Source: Ruminococcus sp. (GTDB taxonomy: Bacteria > Bacillota > Clostridia > Oscillospirales > Acutalibacteraceae). Taken from it: DNA of 64,000 nucleotides. The DNA is taken from contig JAFQPG010000006.1 of the NCBI GenBank assembly GCA_017411835.1, positions 20,240 to 84,239 of the forward strand, read 5' to 3'. Below the pieces are notes generated by a model. It saw nothing but the letters and a program-made list of their open reading frames with translations. It ran no database searches and was not told the origin of the DNA. This document shows positions 7,645 through 18,238 of the stretch, piece after piece (within the stretch, counting starts at the first letter, position 1; each line of letters starts with the position of its first letter). A program made the translations under genes and the position numbers.

Positions 7645-10600
7645 ATGGATAATAACGTATTTGATTCAATTAAAATAGGCCTTGCTTCCCCTGACCAGAT
7701 CAGAGAGTGGTCATACGGCGAGGTTAAAAAGCCTGAAACAATTAACTATCGTACTTTAAAGCCTGAGCGCGACGGTCTTTTCTGCGAGCGTATTTTCGGA
7801 CCTACAAAGGACTGGGAATGCCACTGCGGTAAGTACAAGAGAATCAGATTTAAAGGTAAGGTTTGTGACCGTTGCGGTGTTGAAGTAACACGCGCTAAGG
7901 TCAGAAGAGAAAGAATGGGTCACATCGAGCTCGCTGCTCCTGTGTCACATATCTGGTACTTCAAAGGTATCCCATCAAGAATTTCTCTGATGCTCGACAT
8001 CTCTCCAAGAAATCTTGAAAAGGTACTTTACTTTGCATCATATATCGTAACCGATCCGGGTGATGCAAGAGAGCTTGCTAAAATGCAGTTCTTAAATGAG
8101 CAGGAATATCGCGATATGCGCGAAAAATACGAGGACGACTTCAAAGCTTCTATGGGTGCTGAAGCTATCAAAGAGCTTCTTTCTCAGATTGACCTTGAAG
8201 CATTATCAGCAGAGCTTAAGGAAGAGCTCGAGGGCGCTACAGGTCAAAAGCGTGTAAGACTGCAAAAGCGTCTTGAGGTTGTTGAAGCGTTCAGAGTTTC
8301 GGGTAATCGTCCTGAGTGGATGATTCTTGACGTTGTTCCTGTAATTCCACCGGATATCAGACCTATGGTACAGCTCGACGGCGGTCGTTTTGCAACATCT
8401 GACTTAAACGACCTCTACCGCAGAGTTATCAATAGAAACAACCGTCTTAAGAGACTTTTAGAGCTCGAAGCTCCTGACATCATCATCAGAAATGAAAAGA
8501 GAATGCTTCAGGAAGCTGTAGACGCTCTTATCGACAACGGCAGACGTGGAAGACCTGTTACAGGTCCAAACAACCGTGCGCTTAAGTCACTTTCCGATAT
8601 GCTTAAGGGTAAGCAGGGACGTTTTCGTCAGAACCTGCTTGGTAAGCGTGTTGACTACTCCGGTCGTTCGGTTATCGTTGTTGGTCCTGAGCTTAAGATG
8701 TATCAGTGCGGTCTTCCAAAGGAGATGGCACTTGAGCTGTTCAAACCATTCGTTATGAAGCGCCTTGTAGAAACAAAGGCAGTTCAGAATATCAAAGCAG
8801 CCAGAAAAGCTGTTGAGCGTGCAAAGCCGGAGGTATGGGATGCACTTGAGGTTGTAATCAAGGGCCATCCGGTACTCTTAAACCGAGCACCTACACTTCA
8901 CCGTCTTGGTATACAGGCGTTTGAGCCTGTACTTGTAGAGGGTAGAGCGCTTAAGCTTCACCCACTCGTATGTACTGCGTACAACGCTGACTTCGACGGC
9001 GACCAGATGGCTGTTCACGTTCCACTTTCTGCAGAAGCACAGGCAGAGGCTAGATTCCTTATGCTTGCTGCAGGCAACCTTTTAAAACCATCTGACGGAC
9101 GCCCTGTTGCTGTTCCTACACAGGATATGGTCTTAGGTTCATACTATCTCACCCTTGACAAAGACGGTGAAATAGGCGAGGGCAAGGTGTTTAGAGATAT
9201 CGACGAGGCTATGATGGCTTATCAGGCAGGTGTAGTAACTCTGCACTCAAAGATTAAAGTCAGAAGAACCATCACCGTTGATGGCGTTGAAAAGAGCGGT
9301 ATCGTTGATACAACAGTTGGTAAGATTATCTTCAACCGTCCTATCCCACAGGACTTAGGTTTTGTTGATAGAACAGACCCTGAAAATATGTTCAAGTTCG
9401 AGATTGACTTCCTTGTTGGCAAGAAACAGCTTGGTAAAATCATCGACGCTTGCATCAAGATTCATGGCACAGAGGTTACTTCCGTTGTGCTTGACGAGGT
9501 TAAATCACAGGGTTATAAATACTCAACCCGCGGTGCTATCACCGTTGCTGTTTGTGATGCTAAAATCCCACCTGAGAAGAAGGAGATTATCGCAAAGGCT
9601 GAGGCTGATGTAGATGCTGTAAGAGAAGAATATCTGATGGGTCTTCGTTCAGACGAAGAGCGTTACGAAGAAGTTCTCAAAATCTGGGAAAAGGCTACAA
9701 ACGACGTTACTTCAAAGCTTCAGGGCAACCTTGATAGGTACAATCCTATCTTTATGATGGCTGACTCAGGTGCTCGAGGCAGTATGAGCCAGATTCGTCA
9801 GCTTGCAGGTATGCGTGGTCTTATCGCGAATACATCAGGTAAGACTATCGAAATTCCTATTCGAGCTAACTACCGTGAAGGTCTTAACATTTTAGAGTAC
9901 TTTATTTCATCTCGTGGTGCGCGTAAAGGTCTTGCCGATACAGCGCTTAGAACTGCTGACTCCGGTTACCTTACACGTCGACTTGTTGACGTATCACAGG
10001 ATGTTATCATCCGTGAGGACGACTGTCATTCAAATGAGGGTCTTGAGGTATTTGATATCAAAGCAGGTAAGCAGACAATCGAGGGCTTACACGAGCGTCT
10101 TATCGGTCGTTACCTCGTACACGACTTTACTGACGAGTCAGGCAATGTGCTCGTATCTAAAGATACTCTTATGGGCGACAAGGAAGCAGACATCATCTGT
10201 GCGTCAGGTGTTGAGAAAATCGAGATTCGTTCAATCTTAGGCTGTCATTCAAAGCACGGCGTATGTAAGAAGTGTTACGGCTCTAACCTTGCTAACGGCC
10301 AGCCTGTTACAGTCGGTGAGGCTGTAGGTATTATCGCTGCTCAGTCTATCGGTGAGCCTGGTACTCAGCTTACAATGAGAACCTTCCATACCGGTGGTGT
10401 TGCGTCAGCAGAAGATATCACACAGGGTCTTCCACGTGTCGAAGAACTCTTCGAGTCACGTAAGCCAAAGAGCCTTGCTATCATCAGTGAAATCGACGGT
10501 GAAGTCAGATTTGAAGACATCAAGAACAACCGTCACGCTGTTGTATATAATAAGGAAACATCTGAAGAAAAAGCATATCTTATCCCATTCGGATTCAGAG

Positions 10601-11190
10601 TTGCTGTTGAAGAGGGTCAGCAGATTAAAAAAGGTGACAAAATCACCGACGGTGCAGTTAACCCTCACGATATTCTTGATATCCTTGGCCCTAAGGCTGT
10701 GCAGGACTACCTCATTTCAGAGGTACAGAGCACATACCGCTTACAGGGTGTTGATATCAACGATAAGCATATCGAGGTTATCGTTAGACAGATGATGAAG
10801 AAGGTTAAGGTTGACGACGCAGGTTCAACTGACTTTATGTCTGGTCAGATGTATAACCGCAACGAAGTTATCCACGCTAACAAGCAGATCAGAAAACGCA
10901 TCGAAGCTGGTGAAGAAGGTCTGCAGGAAGCAACATGGACACAGCTTCTGCTCGGTATTACCAAGGCTTCTCTTGCAACCGACAGCTTCTTGTCAGCCGC
11001 ATCATTCCAGGAAACAACCAGAGTTCTTACTGATGCTGCTATCAAGGGTAAGGTTGACCCACTCATCGGTCTTAAGGAAAACGTTCTTATCGGTAAGCTC
11101 GTTCCTGCAGGTACAGGTATGAGAAAGTATAATGGCGTAGAGCTCGAGGAAAACTACATTCCAACCGCTCCAACCGCTCCGATTGAGTAA
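7645..11190 (+). CDS. rpoC: DNA-directed RNA polymerase subunit beta'
   Basis: A 1181-residue subunit holding the catalytic magnesium. The N-terminal zinc ribbon ([10 protein letters not shown]...CDRCG) is near residues 58-80. The absolutely conserved [12 protein letters not shown] is at 447-458, with metal-binding Asp449, Asp451 and Asp453. The bridge helix/trigger loop region includes [21 protein letters not shown], and a second zinc site ([13 protein letters not shown]) lies near residue 870. Cotranscribed with rpoB: AAGGAGG lies in the 14-bp gap. Length and domain order are normal, and a terminator follows. Confidence 0.98.
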   Translation: MDNNVFDSIKIGLASPDQIREWSYGEVKKPETINYRTLKPERDGLFCERIFGPTKDWECHCGKYKRIRFKGKVCDRCGVEVTRAKVRRERMGHIELAAPVSHIWYFKGIPSRISLMLDISPRNLEKVLYFASYIVTDPGDARELAKMQFLNEQEYRDMREKYEDDFKASMGAEAIKELLSQIDLEALSAELKEELEGATGQKRVRLQKRLEVVEAFRVSGNRPEWMILDVVPVIPPDIRPMVQLDGGRFATSDLNDLYRRVINRNNRLKRLLELEAPDIIIRNEKRMLQEAVDALIDNGRRGRPVTGPNNRALKSLSDMLKGKQGRFRQNLLGKRVDYSGRSVIVVGPELKMYQCGLPKEMALELFKPFVMKRLVETKAVQNIKAARKAVERAKPEVWDALEVVIKGHPVLLNRAPTLHRLGIQAFEPVLVEGRALKLHPLVCTAYNADFDGDQMAVHVPLSAEAQAEARFLMLAAGNLLKPSDGRPVAVPTQDMVLGSYYLTLDKDGEIGEGKVFRDIDEAMMAYQAGVVTLHSKIKVRRTITVDGVEKSGIVDTTVGKIIFNRPIPQDLGFVDRTDPENMFKFEIDFLVGKKQLGKIIDACIKIHGTEVTSVVLDEVKSQGYKYSTRGAITVAVCDAKIPPEKKEIIAKAEADVDAVREEYLMGLRSDEERYEEVLKIWEKATNDVTSKLQGNLDRYNPIFMMADSGARGSMSQIRQLAGMRGLIANTSGKTIEIPIRANYREGLNILEYFISSRGARKGLADTALRTADSGYLTRRLVDVSQDVIIREDDCHSNEGLEVFDIKAGKQTIEGLHERLIGRYLVHDFTDESGNVLVSKDTLMGDKEADIICASGVEKIEIRSILGCHSKHGVCKKCYGSNLANGQPVTVGEAVGIIAAQSIGEPGTQLTMRTFHTGGVASAEDITQGLPRVEELFESRKPKSLAIISEIDGEVRFEDIKNNRHAVVYNKETSEEKAYLIPFGFRVAVEEGQQIKKGDKITDGAVNPHDILDILGPKAVQDYLISEVQSTYRLQGVDINDKHIEVIVRQMMKKVKVDDAGSTDFMSGQMYNRNEVIHANKQIRKRIEAGEEGLQEATWTQLLLGITKASLATDSFLSAASFQETTRVLTDAAIKGKVDPLIGLKENVLIGKLVPAGTGMRKYNGVELEENYIPTAPTAPIE

Positions 11191-11205
11191 TAAAGCTTAA
11201 TAACA

Positions 11206-11246
11206 AAATACGGCAGACGCGTTTTTGTGTCTGCCGTTTTGTTTTA
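11206..11246 (+). terminator. rpoBC terminator
   Basis: Stem ACGGCAGAC / GTCTGCCGT with a T-rich tail (TTTTGTTTT), just after the rpoC stop. Confidence 0.9.
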
Positions 11247-11267
11247 TTCTTCGATATTTAAACGCAA

Positions 11268-11306
11268 AAAAATTAACGGCTCAAAGCAAACGCTTTAAGC
11301 CGTTTT
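11268..11306 (-). terminator. Terminator of the 11345-11860 lipoprotein gene
   Basis: Stem AACGGCTCAAAGC / GCTTTAAGCCGTT (one G-U pair). On the minus strand it is followed by AATTTTTTT. Faces the rpoC terminator in a convergent arrangement. Confidence 0.8.
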
Positions 11307-11344
11307 TGTATACATAGTATATAATGTTTAAGAATACTTAAAAA

Positions 11345-11860
11345 TCATATTTTGGTAAAGTCCCTGGTCCAACCCTTTACAGTATAAGTCTTTCCGTTTG
11401 TCATATGAATAACCATGGTTGCTGATATATCGTTATTTATTACTGCAACTATGTCAGCATCAATAGCATATTTATCGCTGAATTTATCATTTTCCAACTG
11501 ATGAGTTTTTTTGCCATCGTTGTAGGTGATTTCTACTTTTTCAAATACAGGAGAGTTCAGAATTTCATACGATATCTCATCTAACTTGAGATGTTGGTTT
11601 CCGTCTCTTCCTTCGTAGTAGATACAAGTAACTGTGAGAGTGGCTGAACCTTCTGCTCCTTTGTCGGACAGATTGATAGAGCCAGAGGATGACTTGCTTC
11701 CAATATGATCATATTCTATCTCGGTTGCTATATTGGTATCTGTATTGGTATCGATCTGGTTATCTGTATTGGTTTCTTTACTACACGAAACTAAACAAAT
11801 CATTACCGAAAGTATTAGCATCAAACAAATACTTCTTTTAAAGAAATAAATTTTCGGCAT
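11345..11860 (-). CDS. Lipoprotein of unknown function
   Basis: About 171 residues. The basic-hydrophobic signal ends in the lipobox MICLVSC, followed by a Thr/Asp/Asn linker that contains a small internal repeat (DTNTDTN), so export and lipid anchoring are predicted. The mature region is mostly polar, with alternating beta-like stretches (VEITYNDGKKTH, TMVIHMTNGKTYTV) resembling small immunoglobulin-like or beta-sandwich domains, but I do not recognise a family. The ATG at 11860 follows GGGAGG; an in-frame ATG five codons earlier overlaps that ribosome site and is rejected. It lies 26 bp downstream of the flavin reductase-rubredoxin gene and may be cotranscribed with it. Confidence 0.75.
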   Translation of the reverse strand: MPKIYFFKRSICLMLILSVMICLVSCSKETNTDNQIDTNTDTNIATEIEYDHIGSKSSSGSINLSDKGAEGSATLTVTCIYYEGRDGNQHLKLDEISYEILNSPVFEKVEITYNDGKKTHQLENDKFSDKYAIDADIVAVINNDISATMVIHMTNGKTYTVKGWTRDFTKI

Positions 11861-11886
11861 AACTAAACCTCCCATTAGCAGGACTG

Positions 11887-12501
11887 TTACTCTATTTTCT
11901 CAAAAGCATCATAACCGTGTTTACATATCGGGCAGACGATGTCTTTTGGCAGTTCGTCGCCCTCATAAACCCAACCACAGATTTTGCATCTATAGCCTTT
12001 TGACTCGGTTTTCTGTGGCTTTGGTTTAACATTTGCGTGGTAATACGAATAGGTCATTGTAGGCTTGTCGGACAAAACCTGCGATTGTGTCACTTCACAG
12101 ATAAACATTGTGTGAGTATCAAGCTCAACTTCCTTTTCGACCTTTAAAGAGATGAATGAATTGGAATAACTAGGGAGAATAACCAGTCCGTTGTCAGAGC
12201 GGTGCAGGTTAGGAGATACAAACTTTTCGACTTCTCTGCCGCTTTGGAAACCGAAATATTCAAAAATCGCAAAAGGAGTTTCTTCGGTTAAACAGCATAC
12301 ATTCATCACACCCGTATTTTTCACCATATCGTGGGTGTAGTTTTGCTTGTTTATGGTAACTGCGACACGCAGTTTTTTATCGGTTACCTGTGTGACCGTG
12401 TTGACTACACATCCGTTGTCTTTGTCATTTTCTCTTGCTGTGACGATGTAAAGTCCGTAGCCGATATTAAATAAAGCAGTAGGGTCGATTTTGTTGCTCA
12501 T
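11887..12501 (-). CDS. Flavin reductase-rubredoxin fusion (high-molecular-weight rubredoxin type)
   Basis: A 204-residue two-domain redox protein. Residues ~1-155 form an FMN-binding flavin reductase (split barrel) domain beginning NIGYGLYIVTARENDK. Residues ~168-204 form a compact rubredoxin-like domain with iron ligands Cys172, Cys175, Cys190 and Cys193 (CKICGWVYEG...CPICK). In acetogens such fusions pass electrons from NAD(P)H to A-type flavodiiron proteins that reduce oxygen or nitric oxide, so a role in oxygen tolerance is the natural inference. The rubredoxin part is short, lacking the usual ~25-residue spacer and so closer to rubrerythrin-type domains. ATG preceded by CGGAGGTATAGCTT. 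No partner flavodiiron protein lies nearby. Confidence 0.85.
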   Translation of the reverse strand: MSNKIDPTALFNIGYGLYIVTARENDKDNGCVVNTVTQVTDKKLRVAVTINKQNYTHDMVKNTGVMNVCCLTEETPFAIFEYFGFQSGREVEKFVSPNLHRSDNGLVILPSYSNSFISLKVEKEVELDTHTMFICEVTQSQVLSDKPTMTYSYYHANVKPKPQKTESKGYRCKICGWVYEGDELPKDIVCPICKHGYDAFEKIE

Positions 12502-12593
12502 AAGCTATACCTCCGAAAAAATTCTACTACTATTGTATCTAAATATTTGTTTTAAGTCAATAATATTATACCCCGAAAATATGGCTTAAATGC

Positions 12594-12623
12594 TTGACAA
12601 AATGGGACTACTTGTGGTATTAT
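12594..12623 (+). promoter_or_regulatory. str operon promoter
   Basis: TTGACA (12594-12599), 18 bases, TATTAT (12618-12623), with TGTGG before the -10. It faces rpsL. Confidence 0.75.
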
Positions 12624-12831
12624 CGATAATTGTGGGAAAGGGCGCATTTTGGGGTTTTTCACTTGGTAAAAACTCTTAAAAAGTGTAGATTTTAACTGCG
12701 TTTTTCGTGCAAATCCCACAATTTACATATTGTGTGTTTTTCAGACCATACTACTATGTGTCTGGTAACATATAGCAAAAGGAAACTTTTGCGGTCAAAA
12801 TTTTCTTATAACTTTGGAAAGGAGGAAAAAC
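12624..12831 (+). promoter_or_regulatory. Structured 5' leader of the str operon
   Basis: About 200 nt between promoter and rpsL with no coding frame. ATTGTGGGA near 12629 can pair over about 80 nt with TCCCACAAT near 12714, closing a large stem. CAGACCATA...TATGTGTCTG and GCAAAAGG...TTTTGC form local hairpins before AAAGGAGG. This fits a ribosomal-protein autoregulatory leader, but I cannot match it to a named family. Confidence 0.5.
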
Positions 12832-13245
12832 ATGCCAACCTTTAATCAGTTAGTTCGTAAGGGCAGAGAGGTAAGTGAGAAGAAGTCAACCGCTCCTGCA
12901 CTTTTGAAGGGCTGGAACTCTCAGAAAAACAGAGCTATCAATCAGAAGTCCCCTCAAAAGCGTGGCGTTTGTACTGCAGTAAAGACTGCTACCCCTAAAA
13001 AGCCTAACTCAGCGCTCAGAAAGATTGCCAGAGTAAGACTTTCAAACGGTATCGAAGTCAGTTCCTACATCCCAGGCGTTGGCCACAACCTTCAGGAGCA
13101 CTCCGTTGTTCTTATTCGTGGCGGACGTGTTAAGGACTTACCTGGTGTACGTTACCATATTATTCGTGGTACACTTGATACACAGGGTGTTACAGGCCGT
13201 AATCAGGCTAGATCAAAGTATGGCGCAAAGCGTCCAAAGAAGTAA
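12832..13245 (+). CDS. rpsL: 30S ribosomal protein S12
   Basis: A 137-residue protein of the decoding centre of the small subunit. [11 protein letters not shown] and [14 protein letters not shown] are intact, and the lysines usually mutated in streptomycin-resistant strains are present, so streptomycin sensitivity is predicted. The ATG at 12832 follows GGAAAGGAGG with good spacing; the upstream in-frame ATG at 12814 overlaps that site. First gene of the str operon, 142 bp before rpsG. Confidence 0.97.
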   Translation: MPTFNQLVRKGREVSEKKSTAPALLKGWNSQKNRAINQKSPQKRGVCTAVKTATPKKPNSALRKIARVRLSNGIEVSSYIPGVGHNLQEHSVVLIRGGRVKDLPGVRYHIIRGTLDTQGVTGRNQARSKYGAKRPKK

Positions 13246-13387
13246 GGAATTGACGACTCACAGTTAAAACTTAACTGAAACTGTATTGCTACAGTGGTTT
13301 TTATACAGACCTCTGTGTGCATATACGGGGGTTAGTCACTTTCGAGTACCTAAGATTTCTCAATATTTGTGAAGGAGGGAAGTAAAG

Positions 13388-13858
13388 ATGCCAAGAAGAG
13401 GTCAGATCGCAAAACGTGACGTTTTGCCAGATCCGGTTTATAACTCAAAGCTCGTTACTCGTCTTATCAACAACATCATGCTCGACGGCAAAAAGGGTGT
13501 TGCTCAGAAAATTGTTTACGGTGCATTCGACATCATTTCAACTAAGACAGGTAAAGACGCTCTCGAAGTTTTCGAGCAGGCTATGGAAAATGTTATGCCA
13601 GAGCTCGAGGTTAAGGCTAGACGTGTCGGCGGTGCAACTTATCAGGTTCCAATCAAGGTAAGAGACGCAAGAAAGCAGACACTTGGTCTTAGATGGTTAA
13701 CAACTTATTCAAGAGCAAGAAGCGAGAGAACAATGAAAGAGAGACTTGCCGGTGAGATCCTTGATGCAGTCAACGGTGCTGGTGGCGCGTTCAAGAAACG
13801 TGAAGACACACACAAGATGGCTGAAGCAAACAAGGCTTTTGCTCACTACAGCTGGTAA
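13388..13858 (+). CDS. rpsG: 30S ribosomal protein S7
   Basis: A 156-residue primary 16S rRNA-binding protein that nucleates the 30S head, of normal length with the usual [16 protein letters not shown] start and a C-terminal [18 protein letters not shown] helix. In many bacteria S7 represses its own operon by binding the rpsL-rpsG spacer. The 142-bp spacer here is long enough to hold such a site, but I could not confirm a fold. AAGGAGGGAAGT precedes the ATG; fusA follows 33 bp on. Confidence 0.97.
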   Translation: MPRRGQIAKRDVLPDPVYNSKLVTRLINNIMLDGKKGVAQKIVYGAFDIISTKTGKDALEVFEQAMENVMPELEVKARRVGGATYQVPIKVRDARKQTLGLRWLTTYSRARSERTMKERLAGEILDAVNGAGGAFKKREDTHKMAEANKAFAHYSW

Positions 13859-13891
13859 GATAGTCTCTAGGCAAGATAAAAGGAGGATATT

Positions 13892-15970
13892 ATGCCAAGG
13901 CAGGTATCGCTTGAAAATACTAGAAACATCGGTATCATGGCTCACATCGATGCCGGTAAAACAACAACAACAGAAAGAATTCTGTACTACACAGGTGTTA
14001 ACCACAAGATTGGTGAAACACATGAAGGCGCTGCTACCATGGACTGGATGGAGCAGGAGCAGGAGCGTGGTATCACAATTACATCTGCTGCTACCACATG
14101 CTTCTGGAAAGAAAACAGAATCAACATCATCGACACACCTGGACACGTTGACTTTACAGTAGAGGTTGAGCGTTCTTTGCGTGTACTCGACGGCTCTGTT
14201 ACAGTACTTTGTGCTAAGGGCGGCGTTGAGCCACAGTCAGAGACAGTTTGGCGTCAGGCTGACAACTACAAGGTTCCAAGAATGGTGTATGTAAATAAGA
14301 TGGACATTATGGGTGCTGATTTCTACCACGTTGTTCAGATGATGAAGGACAGACTTAAATGTAACGCTGTTCCGATTCAGCTTCCAATCGGCGTAGAAGA
14401 CACATTCAACGGTATCATCGACCTCGTTACTATGACTGCTGAAACATACGGCGGTAAAAACGGCGAGGAAAGAATTGCTATCGATATCCCTGAGGATATG
14501 ATGGACAAAGCAAATGAGTATCACGACGCACTTATCGAGGCTGTTGCTGAAACAAGTGAAGAGCTGATGGAAAAGTACTTCGGTGGCGAAGAGCTCACAG
14601 TTGATGAGATTAAAGTTGCTATCCGTAAGGCTACTATCGCTAACGAGATGGTTCCTGTATGCTGCGGTACTTCATATCGTAACAAGGGTGTTCAGAAATT
14701 ACTCGACGCAGTTATCGACTATATGCCTGCTCCAACAGACATTCCTGCTATCAAGGGTGTTGACTGCGAAACAGGCGAAGAGGTAGAAAGACATTCTTCA
14801 GACACAGAGCCTTTTGCAGCTCTTGCGTTTAAGATTGCTACAGACCCTTATGTTGGTAAGCTGTGCTTCTTCAGAGTTTATTCAGGTAAGGTTGATAAGG
14901 GCACAGCCGTTTACAACTCTACTAAGGATAGAACAGAAAGAGTTGGCCGTATCTTACAGATGCACGCTAACGACAGAAAAGATATCGACTGCTGCTACGC
15001 AGGTGATATCGCTGCTGCAGTAGGCTTAAAGCACACTACAACAGGTGACACACTCTGTGATGAGGACAACGCAGTTATCCTTGAGTCTATGGAGTTCCCA
15101 GAGCCGGTTATTAAGGTTGCTATCGAGCCAAAGACTAAGGCAGGTCAGGAGAAGATGGGTATTGCTCTTGCAAAGCTTGCAGAAGAAGACCCAACCTTCA
15201 AGGCTTATACTGACGAAGAAACAGGCCAGACTATCATCGCTGGTATGGGTGAGCTTCACCTTGAAATCATCGTTGACAGACTGCTTAGAGAATTCAAAGT
15301 AGAAGCTAATATCGGTAAGCCACAGGTTGCTTACAAAGAAACTATCCGCCAGGAAGCTGACGTTGACCAGAAATATGCTCGTCAGTCAGGTGGTAAGGGT
15401 CAGTACGGTCACGTTAAGATGAAAATCGCTCCTAACCCAACACAGGGTTATGAGTTCGTAAACTCAGTAGTCGGCGGTGCTATCCCTAAGGAATATATTC
15501 CTGCTGTTGACGCAGGTGTACAGGGCGCTATGCTCTCAGGTATCTTAGCCGGTTACAACGTAGTTGACGTTAAGGTAGAGCTGTACGATGGTTCATACCA
15601 CGAGGTTGACTCTTCTGAAATGGCATTTAAGATTGCCGGTTCTATGGCATTCAAAGAGGCTATGAAGAAAGCTGATCCGGTTTTACTTGAGCCAATTATG
15701 AAGGTTTCAGTTGTTGTTCCTGAGGAATACGCTGGTACAGTATTCGGCGACTTTAACTCACGTCGTGGCGCTGTTACAGGTCAGGAAATTGATAACGGTA
15801 CAGCAAGAATTACTGCTAACGTTCCACTTTCCAATATGTTCGGCTACGCTACAGACCTTCGTTCAAAGACACAGGGTCGTGGACAGTACGTTATGGAACC
15901 ATCACATCACGACGAGGTTCCAAAGTCAGTCGGCGAAGAAATTATGTCCGAGCGTGCAAAGAAGGACTAA
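13892..15970 (+). CDS. fusA: Elongation factor G
   Basis: A 692-residue translational GTPase that drives translocation of tRNA and mRNA on the ribosome and assists recycling. The GTP-binding motifs AHIDAGKTT (near residue 18), DTPGHVDF and NKMD are intact, followed by the beta-barrel, ribosomal-S5-like and two ferredoxin-like domains of the full-length bacterial factor. Third gene of the str operon. AAAGGAGG precedes the ATG. A separate tuf promoter follows, so tuf output is probably partly independent. Confidence 0.97.
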   Translation: MPRQVSLENTRNIGIMAHIDAGKTTTTERILYYTGVNHKIGETHEGAATMDWMEQEQERGITITSAATTCFWKENRINIIDTPGHVDFTVEVERSLRVLDGSVTVLCAKGGVEPQSETVWRQADNYKVPRMVYVNKMDIMGADFYHVVQMMKDRLKCNAVPIQLPIGVEDTFNGIIDLVTMTAETYGGKNGEERIAIDIPEDMMDKANEYHDALIEAVAETSEELMEKYFGGEELTVDEIKVAIRKATIANEMVPVCCGTSYRNKGVQKLLDAVIDYMPAPTDIPAIKGVDCETGEEVERHSSDTEPFAALAFKIATDPYVGKLCFFRVYSGKVDKGTAVYNSTKDRTERVGRILQMHANDRKDIDCCYAGDIAAAVGLKHTTTGDTLCDEDNAVILESMEFPEPVIKVAIEPKTKAGQEKMGIALAKLAEEDPTFKAYTDEETGQTIIAGMGELHLEIIVDRLLREFKVEANIGKPQVAYKETIRQEADVDQKYARQSGGKGQYGHVKMKIAPNPTQGYEFVNSVVGGAIPKEYIPAVDAGVQGAMLSGILAGYNVVDVKVELYDGSYHEVDSSEMAFKIAGSMAFKEAMKKADPVLLEPIMKVSVVVPEEYAGTVFGDFNSRRGAVTGQEIDNGTARITANVPLSNMFGYATDLRSKTQGRGQYVMEPSHHDEVPKSVGEEIMSERAKKD

Positions 15971-15999
15971 TAAATATTTGCACAAATTCATAAAAGCTA

Positions 16000-16028
16000 T
16001 TGCAATTCTTGAAAAGAATTGTTAAAAT
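16000..16028 (+). promoter_or_regulatory. tuf promoter
   Basis: TTGCAA (16000-16005), 17 bases, TAAAAT (16023-16028), in the 108-bp gap between fusA and tuf. Confidence 0.65.
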
Positions 16029-16078
16029 ATGCTCAACTAAGGTTAATCTATTTAACAAATAAAGGGAGGAAATTTCCA

Positions 16079-17281
16079 ATGGCAAGAGAAAAGTTTGAAA
16101 GAAATAAACCGCATGTTAACATCGGTACAATCGGTCACGTTGACCACGGTAAAACAACACTTACAGCTGCTATCACAAAGGTTTTAAACCTCGGTGGCGA
16201 CGCTGAGTTCGTTGATTATGCAAACATCGATAAGGCTCCAGAAGAGAGAGAGCGTGGTATCACAATCAACACAGCACACGTTGAGTACGAGACAGCTAAC
16301 CGTCACTATGCTCACGTTGACTGCCCAGGCCATGCTGACTACGTTAAGAACATGATCACTGGTGCTGCTCAGATGGACGGCGCTATCCTCGTTGTTTCTG
16401 CTGCTGACGGCCCAATGCCACAGACAAGAGAGCACATCCTGCTTTCACGTCAGGTTGGCGTTCCTTACATCGTTGTTTTCATGAACAAATGTGACCAGGT
16501 TGACGACGAAGAGCTCCTCGAGCTCGTAGAGATGGACATCCGTGACCTTCTTAACGAGTACGAGTTCCCTGGCGACGATACACCTATCGTTAAGGGTTCT
16601 GCTTACGTTGCTCTCTCATCTGCATCACAGGATGCTAACGCTGCTGAGTATGCTTGTATCCACGAGCTCATGGCTGCTGTAGACGAGTTCATCCCAACAC
16701 CTGAGAGAAAGGCTGACCAGCCATTCCTTATGCCTGTTGAGGACGTATTCACAATCACAGGTCGTGGTACAGTTGCTACAGGTAGAGTAGAGAGAGGCCA
16801 GATCAACACATCTGAGGAAGTTGAAATCGTTGGTCTTACAGACGAAAAGAGAAAAGTTGTTGTTACAGGTCTTGAAATGTTCAGAAAGACTCTTGACTAT
16901 GCTGAGGCTGGTGACAACGTTGGTGTACTTCTCCGTGGTGTTCAGAGAACAGAGATCGAAAGAGGTCAGGTTCTTGCTAAGCCAGGTACAATTCACCCAC
17001 ACACAAAGTTCAGAGGTCAGGTTTACGTATTGACAAAGGACGAAGGTGGCCGTCATACACCATTCTTCAACAACTACCGTCCACAGTTCTACTTCAGAAC
17101 AACTGACGTTACAGGTACAATCTCACTCCCAGAGGGCGTAGAGATGTGCATGCCTGGTGATAACGTTGAAATGGACGTTGAACTTATCACTCCTATCGCT
17201 ATCGAAGTTGGTCTTCGTTTCGCTATCCGTGAAGGCGGTAGAACAGTAGGTTCAGGCGCAGTTATCGCTATTAACGAATAA
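16079..17281 (+). CDS. tuf: Elongation factor Tu
   Basis: A 400-residue GTPase that delivers aminoacyl-tRNA to the ribosomal A site. [17 protein letters not shown] and NKCD mark the GTP-binding domain. Two beta-barrel domains follow, with the family's C-terminal [11 protein letters not shown]. The ATG at 16079 follows AAGGGAGG; an open frame extends 20 codons upstream from 16019 but runs through the promoter and is not part of the protein. Codon use is strongly biased (repeated GTT, GCT, ACA), typical of very highly expressed genes. A terminator lies about 50 bp downstream, so the str operon ends here instead of running into the S10 operon. Confidence 0.98.
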   Translation: MAREKFERNKPHVNIGTIGHVDHGKTTLTAAITKVLNLGGDAEFVDYANIDKAPEERERGITINTAHVEYETANRHYAHVDCPGHADYVKNMITGAAQMDGAILVVSAADGPMPQTREHILLSRQVGVPYIVVFMNKCDQVDDEELLELVEMDIRDLLNEYEFPGDDTPIVKGSAYVALSSASQDANAAEYACIHELMAAVDEFIPTPERKADQPFLMPVEDVFTITGRGTVATGRVERGQINTSEEVEIVGLTDEKRKVVVTGLEMFRKTLDYAEAGDNVGVLLRGVQRTEIERGQVLAKPGTIHPHTKFRGQVYVLTKDEGGRHTPFFNNYRPQFYFRTTDVTGTISLPEGVEMCMPGDNVEMDVELITPIAIEVGLRFAIREGGRTVGSGAVIAINE

Positions 17282-17330
17282 TTCAGTACCTAAGGAACTA
17301 TCCTTAAACTGAAACTCAATATCAAAGCAG

Positions 17331-17365
17331 TACAGCCTCCTCATTTTTGAGGAGGCTGTGTTATT
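17331..17365 (+). terminator. tuf / str operon terminator
   Basis: Stem ACAGCCTCCTCA / TGAGGAGGCTGT with loop TTTT, followed by GTTATTTGT. Confidence 0.85.
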
Positions 17366-17404
17366 TGTGTGCCGACCACCAAAGCCTTCACAAAATCTTT
17401 CTAC

Positions 17405-17433
17405 TTGCAATAAATGCAAAAATGGTGTATCCT
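17405..17433 (+). promoter_or_regulatory. Promoter of the DUF1292 gene
   Basis: TTGCAA (17405-17410), 17 bases, TATCCT (17428-17433), 28 bp before the gene. Confidence 0.55.
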
Positions 17434-17461
17434 TTTATCATCACACTAAGGAGGAAATGCT

Positions 17462-17752
17462 ATGCTTAATAATGAAGATATGGCTATGGAATACGAGCCA
17501 CAGCTTATCACGCTTGAAGACAACGAGGGCAACGAGGTTGAATTTGAGCTTTTAGATGTTATCGATTACGAGGGTGACGAGTACATCATTCTTATCGAAA
17601 ACGACGAAAATGCACAGGACGTTGTGATTTTGAAAATCGAGAGCGTTGACGACGAAACAGAAAACTATGTCGGTATCGACGATGAAGAGCTGCTCTCTAA
17701 TGTTTTCGACGCATTTAAGGAGAAATACAAGGATGAATTCGATTTTGAATAA
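17462..17752 (+). CDS. DUF1292 family protein (YrzB-like)
   Basis: A 96-residue highly acidic protein of the Firmicutes DUF1292 family, whose biochemical function is unknown. The typical middle with LEDNEGNEVEFELLDV, a YILIE-type strand and an acidic DDEE(L) segment is present. Starts at an ATG ten bases after AAGGAGG. Its last 20 bases overlap the start of the following lipoprotein gene, so the two are translationally coupled. Elsewhere the family usually sits with yrrL/ruvX-type genes, which are not here. Confidence 0.85.
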   Translation: MLNNEDMAMEYEPQLITLEDNEGNEVEFELLDVIDYEGDEYIILIENDENAQDVVILKIESVDDETENYVGIDDEELLSNVFDAFKEKYKDEFDFE

Positions 17753-18194
17753 GATACTGCGTTGTTTGCTTGCAGTTTTGCTTTGTGTGTGCATTTGCTT
17801 TTGCTTTACTGCGTGCACTAAAAACACTAAGAACATAAAAAATGTTGACCAGATTTGTGTCAGCGGGTCGTACGCTGAAAGCTGGATGTATGTCTTGACC
17901 GATGAAGAATTTGTCAACGAGATGGTCGAGATTTATAACAGCGTGAAATATGAAAAGTCTGAAGAATATGTCGATATGATGACAGCCGGCGAGGTTTTGT
18001 CTTTTACTTATAGCAATGGTTCAGAAAATGTTGCTACATTCATTGTTGATAAAAACCTCAACCTTGCTTTTAAGGCAGGCGGTAAGCCGTATCGCATCAC
18101 ATCAGAATTTGATTTTAATGATGTTTACAGCAAAGTTAAGGGACAGTCACAAAAGGTTGACGACAGCATCGCTGCAACACCAGACCAGAAATAA
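17733..18194 (+). CDS. Lipoprotein of unknown function
   Basis: About 153 residues. The signal peptide is rich in Leu, Val and Cys and ends in a lipobox-like CFTAC, so a membrane-anchored extracytoplasmic protein is predicted. The mature part contains VSGSYAESWMYVLTDEEFVNEMVEIYNS and a later FSFTYSNGS-type strand, with no recognised domain. I chose the ATG at 17733: AAGGAG lies ten bases upstream inside the 3' end of the DUF1292 gene, and earlier starts in this frame would read through the other gene without a signal peptide. Confidence 0.75.
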   Translation: MNSILNKILRCLLAVLLCVCICFCFTACTKNTKNIKNVDQICVSGSYAESWMYVLTDEEFVNEMVEIYNSVKYEKSEEYVDMMTAGEVLSFTYSNGSENVATFIVDKNLNLAFKAGGKPYRITSEFDFNDVYSKVKGQSQKVDDSIAATPDQK

Positions 18195-18207
18195 ACGCAA
18201 AAATAAA

Positions 18208-18238
18208 GGGAGCATTCGTGATGAATGCTCCTTTTTTT
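18208..18238 (+). terminator. Terminator after the 17733-18194 lipoprotein gene
   Basis: Stem GGAGCATTC / GAATGCTCC followed by TTTTTTT. It overlaps the 3' end of convergent queT, so it probably serves both. Confidence 0.85.

Noticed and set aside
7630-7645. Possible frameshift or fusion between rpoB and rpoC
   Set aside because: A clear TAA, AAGGAGG and a new ATG separate them; both proteins are full length.
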